Source: Verrucosispora sp. NA02020 (GTDB taxonomy: Bacteria; Actinomycetota; Actinomycetes; Mycobacteriales; Micromonosporaceae). From it: DNA of 64,000 nt. Below, in pieces: positions 8,168 to 16,700 of this stretch. A program made the translations under genes and the position numbers. The stretch spans positions 3,286,001 through 3,350,000 of the forward strand of contig NZ_CP054923.1 in the NCBI RefSeq assembly GCF_013364215.1, given 5' to 3'. Within the stretch, counting starts at the first letter, position 1. Each line of letters opens with the position of its first letter. The notes below the pieces were generated by a model. The model did not search any database, was not told where the DNA came from, and was given only the letters and a program-made list of their open reading frames with translations.

Positions 8168-8181
8168 TGGGAGCGCTTCCA
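8168..8181. promoter_or_regulatory. CebR-like operator upstream of the AA10 gene
   Basis: TGGGAGCGCTTCCA differs at one position from the CebR box TGGGAGCGCTCCCA that controls cellulase genes in Streptomyces. On the minus strand it lies just downstream of a plausible promoter (TTGATA, 16 bp, TAATGC), a repressing position. It implies induction by cello-oligosaccharides (inference). Confidence 0.7.
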
Positions 8182-8397
8182 AGGCCCAGCATTACACCGA
8201 TGTTTCCGATTATCAACGATGGTCGATGAAAGATCGATGTGGGCGGACTGGATGCGGTTGGTCCGAGTCGCCCGCAATCGCAGCTCAGCGGGGCTTTCAG
8301 GATGGATGGACCAGGCTCGCCGATCGCCCGAGATTAGATTTCCGGAAGTCGATTCCTGTCCGGTTCGCACTGCTGTGGTCGGGGTGGGTCGCCGCCG

Positions 8398-9219
8398 TCA
8401 CCCGGCGTACGCGGCGAGCAGCGACAGCCGCTCGGCGGCGGCACTGCCCGGTGCGGCGGTGTAGGCGATCAGGATCGGCCCGGTGCGTCCCGGCGGCGTG
8501 TACGCGTCCCAGTCCAGACGCAACTCCCCGACCTGGGGATGGGCGAAGACCTTGCTGCCGTGGACCGACTCGCGTACGTCGTGACGGGCCCAGAGCCTGC
8601 CGAACTCCTCGCTGCGGATGGTCAACGTGCCGACGATCTCCTGCGCGCGCGGGTGCTCCGGATCGACGGCCACCGCCGCGCGCAGGAAGCCCAGATAGTC
8701 CAGCACCGTCTCCCGCCACCCGGCGCACCGGTCGCGCGCCTCGGCATGGGTGAACATGTCGATCAGCACGTTGCCCGGGCCGATGCCCGGGTAGAGCGCC
8801 GTGGCCATCCTGTTCCAGGCGAGCAGGTCCAGATGACGGCTGACCACCACGGCCGGGGTGTGCAGGCTGTGCAGCAGCCGGTGGATGCTCTCCGGGACGG
8901 TCTCCCGGGAACGGCGCCGGGGAGTCGGCGGCCGCTGCGCCCGGCGGGCCAGCGCGTGCAGGTGACGGGTCTCCTCGGCGTTGAGGGCGAGCGCGCGGGC
9001 GATGCCGGTCAGCACGTCGTCGGAGGGGCGCACGTCGCGTCCCTGCTCCAGACGTTGGTAGTAGTCGGTACTCACGCCCGCGAGCAGGGCCAACTCCTCG
9101 CGGCGCAGGCCGGCGACCCGGCGGCGCGGCCCGGGAGTCAGACCGAGATCCTCCGGCCGCAGCCGGGAGCGGCGGTTGCGCAGGAAGTCCGCCAACTCGC
9201 GGGCGTAGGCCGTGGTCAC
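8398..9219 (-). CDS. XRE-family regulator with MmyB-like ligand-binding domain
   Basis: A 273-aa protein. The N-terminal helix-turn-helix (about 10-80) includes RRRVAGLRREELALLAGVS and YYQRLEQGRDVRPSDDVL, which is diagnostic of this actinobacterial family. The C-terminal MmyB-like PAS/lipid-binding domain includes LDLLAWNRMATALYP and ends with the SAAAERLSLLAAYA segment. GTG 9219 starts just before the HTH, and a longer form would run into the divergent promoter. It is divergent from the SDR at 9322, which is the usual target of such regulators. Confidence 0.88.
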   Translation of the reverse strand: MTTAYARELADFLRNRRSRLRPEDLGLTPGPRRRVAGLRREELALLAGVSTDYYQRLEQGRDVRPSDDVLTGIARALALNAEETRHLHALARRAQRPPTPRRRSRETVPESIHRLLHSLHTPAVVVSRHLDLLAWNRMATALYPGIGPGNVLIDMFTHAEARDRCAGWRETVLDYLGFLRAAVAVDPEHPRAQEIVGTLTIRSEEFGRLWARHDVRESVHGSKVFAHPQVGELRLDWDAYTPPGRTGPILIAYTAAPGSAAAERLSLLAAYAG

Positions 9220-9321
9220 CCCCCGAGTCTGCCGGTCCGGTCCGGCCGCAGGGTAGGTCCGGTGGTCCCAGGTTGGCGAGGTCTCTCCGGCCGACCGCGC
9301 CACCTCCTAGCGTCGACGACC

Positions 9322-10236
9322 ATGCCGAACTGGACCGAAGAACAGATTCCCGACCAGCAGGGACGCCGGGCGGTGGTGACCGGGGCGAACTCGGGCGTGG
9401 GGCGGGTCACGGCCCTGGAACTGGCCCGCCACGGCGCCTCGGTGCTGCTCGCCGTGCGCGACGTCGCGGCCGGTGAACAGACCGCCCTCGACATCCGACG
9501 CCGGGTGCCGGGGGCCGACGTCGAGGTGCGGAGACTGGACCTGGCCTCGCTCGACTCCGTCCGCGCCTTCGCCGCCGCCCTGCCCGGACCGCTCGACCTG
9601 CTCGTCAACAACGCCGGGGTGGCGCTGACCGGCGCCCGTCCGGCCCCGACGGCGGACGGATTCGACATGCAGATGGGGACCAACGCACTCGGCCCGTACG
9701 CGCTGACCGGCCTCCTGCTCGACCGGTTGACCGCCGGACGGCAGCCTCGGGTGGTCACCGTCTCGTCGATCGTGCACCGGCGGCGCGGCCTGGACCTCGC
9801 CGACCTGAACTCCGAGAAGTCCTACCACGGCCCGACGGCGTACTCGAGGTCCAAGCTGGTCGCGACCATCCTCGGCCTGGAGTTGGACCGTCGGCTGCGT
9901 GCCTCCGGGTCACCGGTGATCAGCGTGCTCGCCCATCCCGGGATGACCCGGACCAACCTCACCCCCCGCGCGTTGGCCAACCGCTCCGTGCTCCTGCGTG
10001 CCGTGGGTCGACTCAGCCCGCTGCTGATCAGCCGAGTCGAGGCGGGTGCCAGACCCCAGCTCCACGCGGCCACCGCGACGGGCGTACGCGGTGGGCAGTT
10101 CTTCGGGCCGCGCGGTTTCCAGGAGATCCGTGGGCCGGTCACCGAGGTGCGGGCGAGCGCGACGGCACAGGACCCGGAGAACGGCCGGCGTATGTGGGCG
10201 GAGGCCGCCCGGCTGACCGGCGTCCGATATCTGTGA
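9322..10236 (+). CDS. Short-chain dehydrogenase (retinol-dehydrogenase-like)
   Basis: A 304-aa SDR. TGANSGVGR is the NADP-binding turn, LDLLVNNAGVAL the NNAG motif, VTVSSIVH the catalytic Ser strand and YSRSK the Tyr-Lys pair. The extended C terminus is typical of the RDH/WWOX-like group seen next to MmyB-type regulators. A TAGCGT -10-like element at 9309-9314 puts the transcription start close to the ATG, so the gene may be leaderless. Substrate unknown; probably a carbonyl-detoxifying reductase. Confidence 0.85.
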   Translation: MPNWTEEQIPDQQGRRAVVTGANSGVGRVTALELARHGASVLLAVRDVAAGEQTALDIRRRVPGADVEVRRLDLASLDSVRAFAAALPGPLDLLVNNAGVALTGARPAPTADGFDMQMGTNALGPYALTGLLLDRLTAGRQPRVVTVSSIVHRRRGLDLADLNSEKSYHGPTAYSRSKLVATILGLELDRRLRASGSPVISVLAHPGMTRTNLTPRALANRSVLLRAVGRLSPLLISRVEAGARPQLHAATATGVRGGQFFGPRGFQEIRGPVTEVRASATAQDPENGRRMWAEAARLTGVRYL

Positions 10237-10365
10237 GCCGCTGGCGGACAGAGCGCGGTCGCACTTTCGTCGTACCGCGCCGCGTCGCGGATCCGACGAA
10301 GCACTGACGATTCGGCGGTCGATTCCCGAGACGCTGGACCTCCCCATCACGACGGAGGAACTGTC

Positions 10366-10734
10366 ATGCGAAAAGTCGGCCTCGTCATCGCCGCCGTCAT
10401 CGTGGTCCTGTGCGGTGGCATCGGGTGGACCGTCTACCAGGCGATCGCGCTGGGCAAGGAGGTGCTCGGTGCCGGCGTCACGCGGGAGCAGTTCGACGCG
10501 CAGCAGGTGGGGGCGGCGGAAGCGGACGTCCGCACCGCCCTGCCCGAGCCGCTGAGCGGGATGCGCGACAAGGACCTCTACCCCGACGACCCGGGGCGGC
10601 AGGGCATCCCGGCCGGCGCCTCGTGCATTTATCACACCGTGGCGCCGTTGGGCGAACCGGGCCCGGAGTTGTGGCGATTCTGCTTCGTCGACGGGACCCT
10701 GGCCGAGAAACGGGGCATCACCATTCCCGAATGA
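10366..10734 (+). CDS. Small membrane-anchored protein related to the kinase C-terminal domain
   Basis: A 122-aa protein. An N-terminal transmembrane helix (about 5-25) is followed by an extracytoplasmic domain of about 95 aa. The domain reads AAEADVRTALPEPL, then GASCIYHTV, then LWRFCFVDGTLAEK. The same order of motifs (SEAEVRDLLPDA, GAVCVDYHA, LYRFCFRDGVLVDK) forms the C-terminal tail of the histidine kinase encoded at 11043. Two Cys residues occupy equivalent places in both. The ATG is preceded by GGAGGA. It may compete with or modulate the kinase sensor domain (inference). No named family recognised. Confidence 0.75.
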   Translation: MRKVGLVIAAVIVVLCGGIGWTVYQAIALGKEVLGAGVTREQFDAQQVGAAEADVRTALPEPLSGMRDKDLYPDDPGRQGIPAGASCIYHTVAPLGEPGPELWRFCFVDGTLAEKRGITIPE

Positions 10735-10755
10735 GCGGGACACGGAGAGAAAGCC

Positions 10756-10784
10756 GCCGCCCGGGTGTTCGCCGCCCGGGCGGC
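10756..10784 (+). terminator. Hairpin terminator
   Basis: Arms GCCGCCCGGG (10756-10765) and CCCGGGCGGC (10775-10784) form a perfect 10-bp stem with a 9-nt loop, followed by TTCTCG. It closes the small-protein gene. Confidence 0.75.
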
Positions 10785-10878
10785 TTCTCGTGACGGACGC
10801 GGGTCAACGAAAGTGCGAGGCGTGGTTCCGTCGTCCGCCAGACGCCGACCCGGACCGGCTGTCGCGACACTGTGGAGC

Positions 10879-11046
10879 ATGACAGCGATCGTGCACGCGG
10901 AGGTACGGGACACCCTCGACAGCGCGGGCTGGGCGGCGTCGGCCAGGATCTACCGGAGGCGGACCGGTGCCGGGCTGCTGGAGGCGTACGAGGCGGTCGA
11001 CCGGATCGGCCACGACGAGACCCGAGGGCGAGGACCGACCCGATGA
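10879..11046 (+). CDS. Small protein (55 aa) coupled to the histidine kinase
   Basis: Reads MTAIVHAEVRDTLDSAGWAA and continues to SARIYRRRTGAGLLEAYEAVDRI. Its stop overlaps the kinase start (ATGA), so the two are translationally coupled. It is predicted to be helical, soluble and basic. No Shine-Dalgarno sequence stands at a good distance; GACACT at 10865-10870 could be a -10 box giving a near-leaderless mRNA. Small helical proteins of this kind precede regulators in many actinomycetes; function unknown. Confidence 0.6.
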   Translation: MTAIVHAEVRDTLDSAGWAASARIYRRRTGAGLLEAYEAVDRIGHDETRGRGPTR

Positions 11047-12638
11047 CCGTGGGCAGTCGCACGTTGCTGTGGGTGACCCGGTGGCGGGAGCGGGCCGGTC
11101 TGAACGGGGTGTGGCGGTGGGTCTACGAGATCGCCCTGGTGCTGCTGGTGACCGTGGCGGCGACGATCGCGGCGGCCGTCACCGACTGGTACCCGTCGAT
11201 GCCGTGGCTGGTCGCGGTGACCACGCCGATCCTGATGGTGCTGCGGTTGACCAGTCCGCTGCCGGCCTACGTCGCCGCGGCTCTGGTCGGTCTGGGCACC
11301 GGCGGGCCGAGCGGCCTGCTGCTGGTGGTGCTGAGCGCCTCGCTCGGCTACCGCCTCGCCCGGTGGTGGCAGGTCGCGGCCGGGCTGGTGCTGGCCTGGG
11401 TCTGCTTCGTGGGGTCCATCGTATGGACGGACCCGCTGGGCGTGGACCTGGTGGTGATGTACTCGGCGTTGTTCGTGCTGATGGCGGCCTTGCCGGCCGG
11501 TGTCGCGCGGCTGGTCCGTCGCCGGCGGGTGCTGCTGGCCGCCCTGCACCACCGCAACGTGCAGTTGCACCGCGAGCAGAGTGAGGTGGCCCGGCGGGCG
11601 CAGACGCGGGAGCGGGCCCGCATCGCGCGGGACCTGCACGACTCGCTGGGACACAAGCTCACGCTGATCTCGCTCTACGCAGGGATGCTGCGCACCGCCG
11701 ACGACGACGGGCGATCCGAGGCCGCCGATCTGGTCCGCCAGACGTCCTCGGCGGCGATGACCGAGTTGCGGCAGATCCTCGGCATCCTGGGGCAGGACGA
11801 CAGCCAGTCCACGGTGCGCCCACTGACCGGCCTGGACGATCTCGCCACGCAGGCACGTGCCTCCGGTGCCGAGGTGGAGATCGTCCGGGAGGGGGAGTCC
11901 CGACCGCTGGCGGCACTGACCGAGCACGCCGCGTACCGGGTGATCCAGGAGGGCCTGACCAACGCGCTGCGCCACGCCCAGGGCGGCGCGATCGTGCTGT
12001 CGCTGCGGTACGAGCCGGACGCGCTGGTAGCCGGGGTGACCAACACCGTGGGGCGGCGGGTCGTGCGGGCCACCTCCGGCCAGGGACTGCTCGGGCTGAC
12101 CGAACGGGTCCGGGTCGCCGGCGGCATGCTCTATCACGGGTCGACCCTGGACGGCGGGTTCCGGCTGGCGGCCACGTTGCCGTACCCGGGTGACGAACGC
12201 GCTGCGCCCACCGCCGCGCACCGGCCGCCGCCCGCCGCCGAGCCGGAGGCCGACTTCGCGGTGCTGATGGAGCGCGACCGCCGCCGGTCCCGGCTCGTCC
12301 TCGCCGCGACCGCGCTGTCCGTCGCCGGTTGCCTGGTGCTCTGCGTGGCGGGGATCTGGCTGATGACGGCGCTGGTCATCGTCGACCGCGACACCTACGA
12401 CGCGGTCCGGATCGGACAGTCCGAAGCCGAGGTACGCGATCTGCTACCGGATGCCGACGTGGCGGTGGCCGAGGTCGTCGGTGGTCGGGACGTACCCGGC
12501 GCCGTCTGCGTCGACTACCATGCGTCTATCCTGGACCGGCACGACACCGACGCCGACCTCGGCCAGACCCTCTACCGGTTCTGCTTCCGCGACGGGGTGC
12601 TCGTCGACAAGCAGATCTTCCAGGAGCAGCCGTCATGA
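11043..12638 (+). CDS. NarL-type sensor histidine kinase with extra C-terminal extracytoplasmic domain
   Basis: A 531-aa HisKA_3 kinase. About five to six membrane helices occupy residues 20-165. The dimerisation/phosphoacceptor helix RARIARDLHDSLGHKLTLIS carries the phosphoacceptor His199. The HATPase segment includes AYRVIQEGLTNALRHAQGG and GQGLLGLTERV. The kinase core would normally end near residue 390; instead a linker, another transmembrane helix (about 425-445) and an 85-aa extracytoplasmic domain follow. That tail is related to the 122-aa protein at 10366. The tail probably lets the kinase sense an external cue or partner (inference). Its cognate regulator follows with a 4-nt overlap. 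Confidence 0.88.
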   Translation: MTVGSRTLLWVTRWRERAGLNGVWRWVYEIALVLLVTVAATIAAAVTDWYPSMPWLVAVTTPILMVLRLTSPLPAYVAAALVGLGTGGPSGLLLVVLSASLGYRLARWWQVAAGLVLAWVCFVGSIVWTDPLGVDLVVMYSALFVLMAALPAGVARLVRRRRVLLAALHHRNVQLHREQSEVARRAQTRERARIARDLHDSLGHKLTLISLYAGMLRTADDDGRSEAADLVRQTSSAAMTELRQILGILGQDDSQSTVRPLTGLDDLATQARASGAEVEIVREGESRPLAALTEHAAYRVIQEGLTNALRHAQGGAIVLSLRYEPDALVAGVTNTVGRRVVRATSGQGLLGLTERVRVAGGMLYHGSTLDGGFRLAATLPYPGDERAAPTAAHRPPPAAEPEADFAVLMERDRRRSRLVLAATALSVAGCLVLCVAGIWLMTALVIVDRDTYDAVRIGQSEAEVRDLLPDADVAVAEVVGGRDVPGAVCVDYHASILDRHDTDADLGQTLYRFCFRDGVLVDKQIFQEQPS

Positions 12639-13312
12639 CCGCACCCCGGCGGGTCCTGCTGGCCGACGACGACTCGCTGATCCGTACCGCGATCCGGACG
12701 ATCCTGCACCCGGCCGCCGACATCGACCTGATCGCCGAGGTCGCAGACGGGCGGGCCGCCGTCGAGCAGGCCGTGCGGCAGCGTCCGGACGTGGCGCTGC
12801 TGGACATCCAGATGCCGGCTCTCGACGGTCTGGCCGCGCTCCGGGAGATCCGCCGTCTGGTGCCGGCCGTCCAGGTGGTGATGCTGACGACCTTCGGTCA
12901 GGACGAGTACGTGGCGCAGGCGCTCTCCGCGGGTGCGGCCGGCTTCCTGCTCAAGGAGTCGGCCGCCGACGAACTCGCGTACGCGATCCGCGCCGCCGCG
13001 ACCGGCAACGCCTACCTGTCCCCGAAGATCACCCGTCAGGTCCTCGACCGGCTACCCGCCGCGACCGTGCGGCCGGAGGAGGACCTGGTCAAGGTGGGCA
13101 TGCTCAGCATCCGGGAACGCGAGGTCCTGGTCCTGGTGGCCCAGGGCCTGTCGAACGCCGAGATCGGCCAGCGGCTGTTCGTCTCCGAGGGCACCGTCAA
13201 GACGCACGTCTACCGGGTGTTCGCCAAACTCGGCTGCGACAACCGGGTGCAGGCCGCGATGTTGGCACAACGGGCCGGGCTGTTGGAGCCGCAGGCGGAC
13301 TCGCCACGCTGA
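12635..13312 (+). CDS. NarL/FixJ-type response regulator
   Basis: A 225-aa receiver plus LuxR-type DNA-binding domain. The acidic pocket DDD is at 11-13, phospho-acceptor Asp57 lies in LLDIQMP, and Lys is present in LLKES. The C-terminal HTH contains LSIREREVLVLVAQGLSNAEIG and VSEGTVKTHVYRVFAKL. It pairs with the kinase upstream. It is the last gene before the polyketide cluster and on the same strand, so it may control that cluster (inference). Confidence 0.93.
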   Translation: MTAPRRVLLADDDSLIRTAIRTILHPAADIDLIAEVADGRAAVEQAVRQRPDVALLDIQMPALDGLAALREIRRLVPAVQVVMLTTFGQDEYVAQALSAGAAGFLLKESAADELAYAIRAAATGNAYLSPKITRQVLDRLPAATVRPEEDLVKVGMLSIREREVLVLVAQGLSNAEIGQRLFVSEGTVKTHVYRVFAKLGCDNRVQAAMLAQRAGLLEPQADSPR

Positions 13313-13641
13313 CCGGAACGCGTGTGCGGCAACCGGGTTGCCGACCGCGTCGACCGGCCCTTCTATCAATCGTTTACATCGCGGTCAAGCGCGTAAATCA
13401 CTGTGCCGTTGTTTTGTGTGGAAGTCGTCGTACATCGCGCTCGGACGCCGGCCCGGCCCTCCCCTGACAAGGCGAAATGCGGACCGCCAGAATTTCACGG
13501 GCTATGTCGGGAAGATGGATATTTGCGTTAACGGCAGAAGAACCCGTTCGGCGGCACCTGTAACATTATTCCGGACAAAGCGGCTATTCCTTGTGGGTGG
13601 CGGGCAGAAATATCCCCTCATAAAGCGCGAATCGGATGGTT
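13313..13641. other. Intergenic stretch before the PKS promoter
   Basis: No credible coding frame. It is markedly more AT-rich than its surroundings, with ATCAATCGTTTACATC near 13366 and AATATCCCCTCATAAAG near 13610. It probably holds upstream regulatory sequence for the polyketide genes; no clear terminator was seen after the response regulator. Confidence 0.5.
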
Positions 13642-13683
13642 ATGTCAAGCTCCTTGACATCCCTTAAACGCAGCTTGTAACGT
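13642..13683 (+). promoter_or_regulatory. Polyketide cluster promoter with palindromic operator over -35
   Basis: TTGACA (13654-13659), an 18-bp spacer and TAACGT (13678-13683) form a good sigma-70-type promoter about 65 bp before the TTG start of PKS1. A perfect 8-bp inverted repeat, ATGTCAAG (13642-13649) and CTTGACAT (13653-13660) with spacer CTC, overlaps the -35 box. A repressor binding there would block polymerase. Confidence 0.7.
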
Positions 13684-13750
13684 GCGTTGCGCTGGCTGAT
13701 GTTCATGAGTCAAGAGCTCGGTTAACCGCTTTGCCCGACGGGGGTAAGAA

Positions 13751-16700
13751 TTGACGGCGGAAGACAGGAATTCCTCTGCGCCGATGCGCTACGACGAATT
13801 GGCCGACTGGCTCCTCGCGGAAATCGGCCGCCTCGTAGGTCGTGATCCCGCCACCATCAGGCAGGACGACAAATTCTCCAGCTACGGGCTGGACTCGCTG
13901 CGGGCGACGCATCTCGTGAAGGCTCTGGCCGACCTGCTCGGCCGACCGGTGCCGGTGACGCTGCTGTTCGCCAGACCGACCGTCCGCAGCCTGACGACCG
14001 GCCTGCTGGAGGGCGTGCTCGACGGCGCCCTTGTCACCGGAATCGCGGCGCCCGCCGCCGCGCCGACGACCATCAACGACCCGATCGCCGTCGTCGGCCT
14101 CTCCTGCCGGCTACCGGCCGGTGACGGACCCGCCCAGTTCTGGCGTGCCCTGCTCGACGGGTCGGACGCGGTGCGTCAGGTGCCGCCGGACCGGTGGAAC
14201 CCGGAGTCGCCGGTCGGTGGGGGACCGGCCGACCCGGCGACGGCCGTCACCGCGCAGGCTGGGTTCCTCCCCGGCCGCATCGACGGCTTCGATCCACTGT
14301 TCTTCGGCATCTCGCCCCGCGAGGCCCAGGAGATGGACCCCCAGCAGCGACTCTTCCTGGAGGTCGCGTGGGAGTCGATGGAGGACGCCGGCCTGGCCGA
14401 CGGGCGACTCGACGGTAGCCGTACGGGCGTCTTCGTCGGCGCCATCTGGCACGACTTCGCCGACCTGGCCCAGCGTGCCGCGTCCCGGCTGACCTCGCAC
14501 TCGGCGACCGGACGTGCGCTCAACATGGTGGCCAACCGGCTGTCGTACGCCCTCGGGCTGCGCGGACCCAGCGTCGTGGTCGACAGCGCCTGCTCATCGT
14601 CGTTGCTCGCCGTGCACCTGGCCTGCCAGAGCATCTGGGCGGGAGAGTCCACGACGGCCATCGCCGGTGGGGTCAACCTGCTGCTCGACCCCACGTCCAT
14701 GGTGGCGCTGACCCGCTTCGGCGGGCTGGCGCCCGACGGCCGGTGCAAGGCGTTCTCCGCCGACGCGGACGGCTTCGGCCGAGGGGAGGGCGCCGTCGCG
14801 CTGGTGCTCAGGCCCCTGCGCCTGGCGCTGGCCGACGGCGACGACATCTACTGCACGATCCGGGGCTCCGCGACCAACAACGACGGCCGCAGCAACGGCC
14901 TCACCGCACCGAACCCCGTCGCGCAGGAGGAGGTGCTGCGCGAGGCGTACCGGCGGGCGGGCGTCGACCCGGGCGAGGTGCACTACGTCGAGACGCACGG
15001 CACCGGCACCATGCTCGGCGACCCGATCGAGGCCGGCGCCCTCAGCGCGGTGCTCTGCGCCGACCGGCCACCGCAGCAGAACCTGGTCATCGGCTCGGTC
15101 AAGACCAACATCGGGCACCTGGAAGGCGCGGCGGGCGTCGCCGGCCTGCTCAAGGCCGTCCTGGTGCTGCGGCACCGGGCGATCCCGCCGAACCTGCACT
15201 TCGACCGGCCCAACCCGCACATCGCCTTCGACGACCTGCGGCTGCGCGTACCCACCGAGGTGGAGCCGTGGCCGGCGCAGCAGCCGCCGCTGGCCGGCGT
15301 GAGCGCGTTCGGTTGGGGCGGCACCAACGTGCACCTCGTGCTGGAGGGCTGGACAGAACCCGCCCGGATGACGGTGCCGCCCGTCGAGAGAACCCGACCC
15401 GAGGGCACCCGTCCCCGGGTCGCTTTCGTCTGCTCCCCGTACGGTCAGCAGTGGACGGGCATGGGCCGCGACCTCTACCGGACGGAACCGGTCTTCCGTG
15501 CCGTGGTGCGGCGGTGCGACCACGAGTTCCACCGGCTGACCGGCATATCCCTGGTCGAGGAGATGTTCCGGGACCGGGGCCGCGAGGACGCCGAGGACGT
15601 GGGCGTCATGCAGCCACTGCTGTTCGCCGTCCAGGTCGGCCTGGCCGCCTGGCTGGAGGACCGGGGGATACGGCCGGACGCGGTCGTCGGACACAGTCTC
15701 GGCGAGGTGGCCGCCGCGGTCATCGCCGGCATCCTCGACCTCACCGCCGCGGTGCACCTCATCCACCACTACAGCGACCAGCAGCGGCGGGTGGCCGGCA
15801 CCGGCGGCGGCATGGCACTGGTCGAACTCTCCGCCGCCGAGGTGACCGCCCTGCTCACCGAGCGCGGCCTCGCCGCCGTGGTCGCCGCCGAGAACGGACC
15901 CCGCTCCACCGCCCTCACCGGTGACCGGGAGACGCTGCGGACGCTCGTCGCGCAGTGGAAGGCCGACGGGGTGCTCTGCTCGTTGATCCGGGTCGACCTG
16001 GCTGCGCACGGGCCGGCGATCGACCTGGTCAGCGACGACCTGCGGACCGCGTTGGCCGGGCTCACCCCGCGCCCCGGACGCCTACCGATGATCTCGACGG
16101 TGACCGGCCGCCCGCTCGACTGGCGGCAGGCCGGCGCCGACTACTTCGTCCGGAACCTGCGCCAGCCGGTGCTGCTCGCCGACGCCGTCCGGTTCCTCCT
16201 CGACGACGGCCACGACCTGTTCCTGGAGATCAGTGCCGCTCCGGTGCTGCTGCCCGCGCTGCGGCAGAGCGTCGAGAACGTCGACCGGCCCGCGCAGGTG
16301 CTGCCCACCCTGCGCCGCGACGACGACCACGGCCTGGCGGAGACGCTGGCCGAGTGCCGCGCCCTCGGCCTCGACGTCCGCCCGCCCGCCCACCACGAGG
16401 ACACCGCCGAACTGGTCACCCTCTCCGCGCAGCACCCGCAGGCGCTGCGCGACCTGGCCCGGCAGGTCGCCGCCGGGATCGGCACCCCGGCGGAACACCC
16501 ACCCTCCATGGCCGACCTGGCCGCCGCCGCGCTCCGCCGTTCCGGACAGTCGCACCGGCTCGCGGTGGTCGCCCACCAGGTGCCCGAACTCGCCGAGCAC
16601 CTGGGCCGGTTCGCCGCCGGTGAACGCGTCGTCGGCCTCGCCGTGAGCGACCGGGCGGTCGACGCGCCGCCGCGTACCGTGTTCGTCTTCCCCGGTCAGG

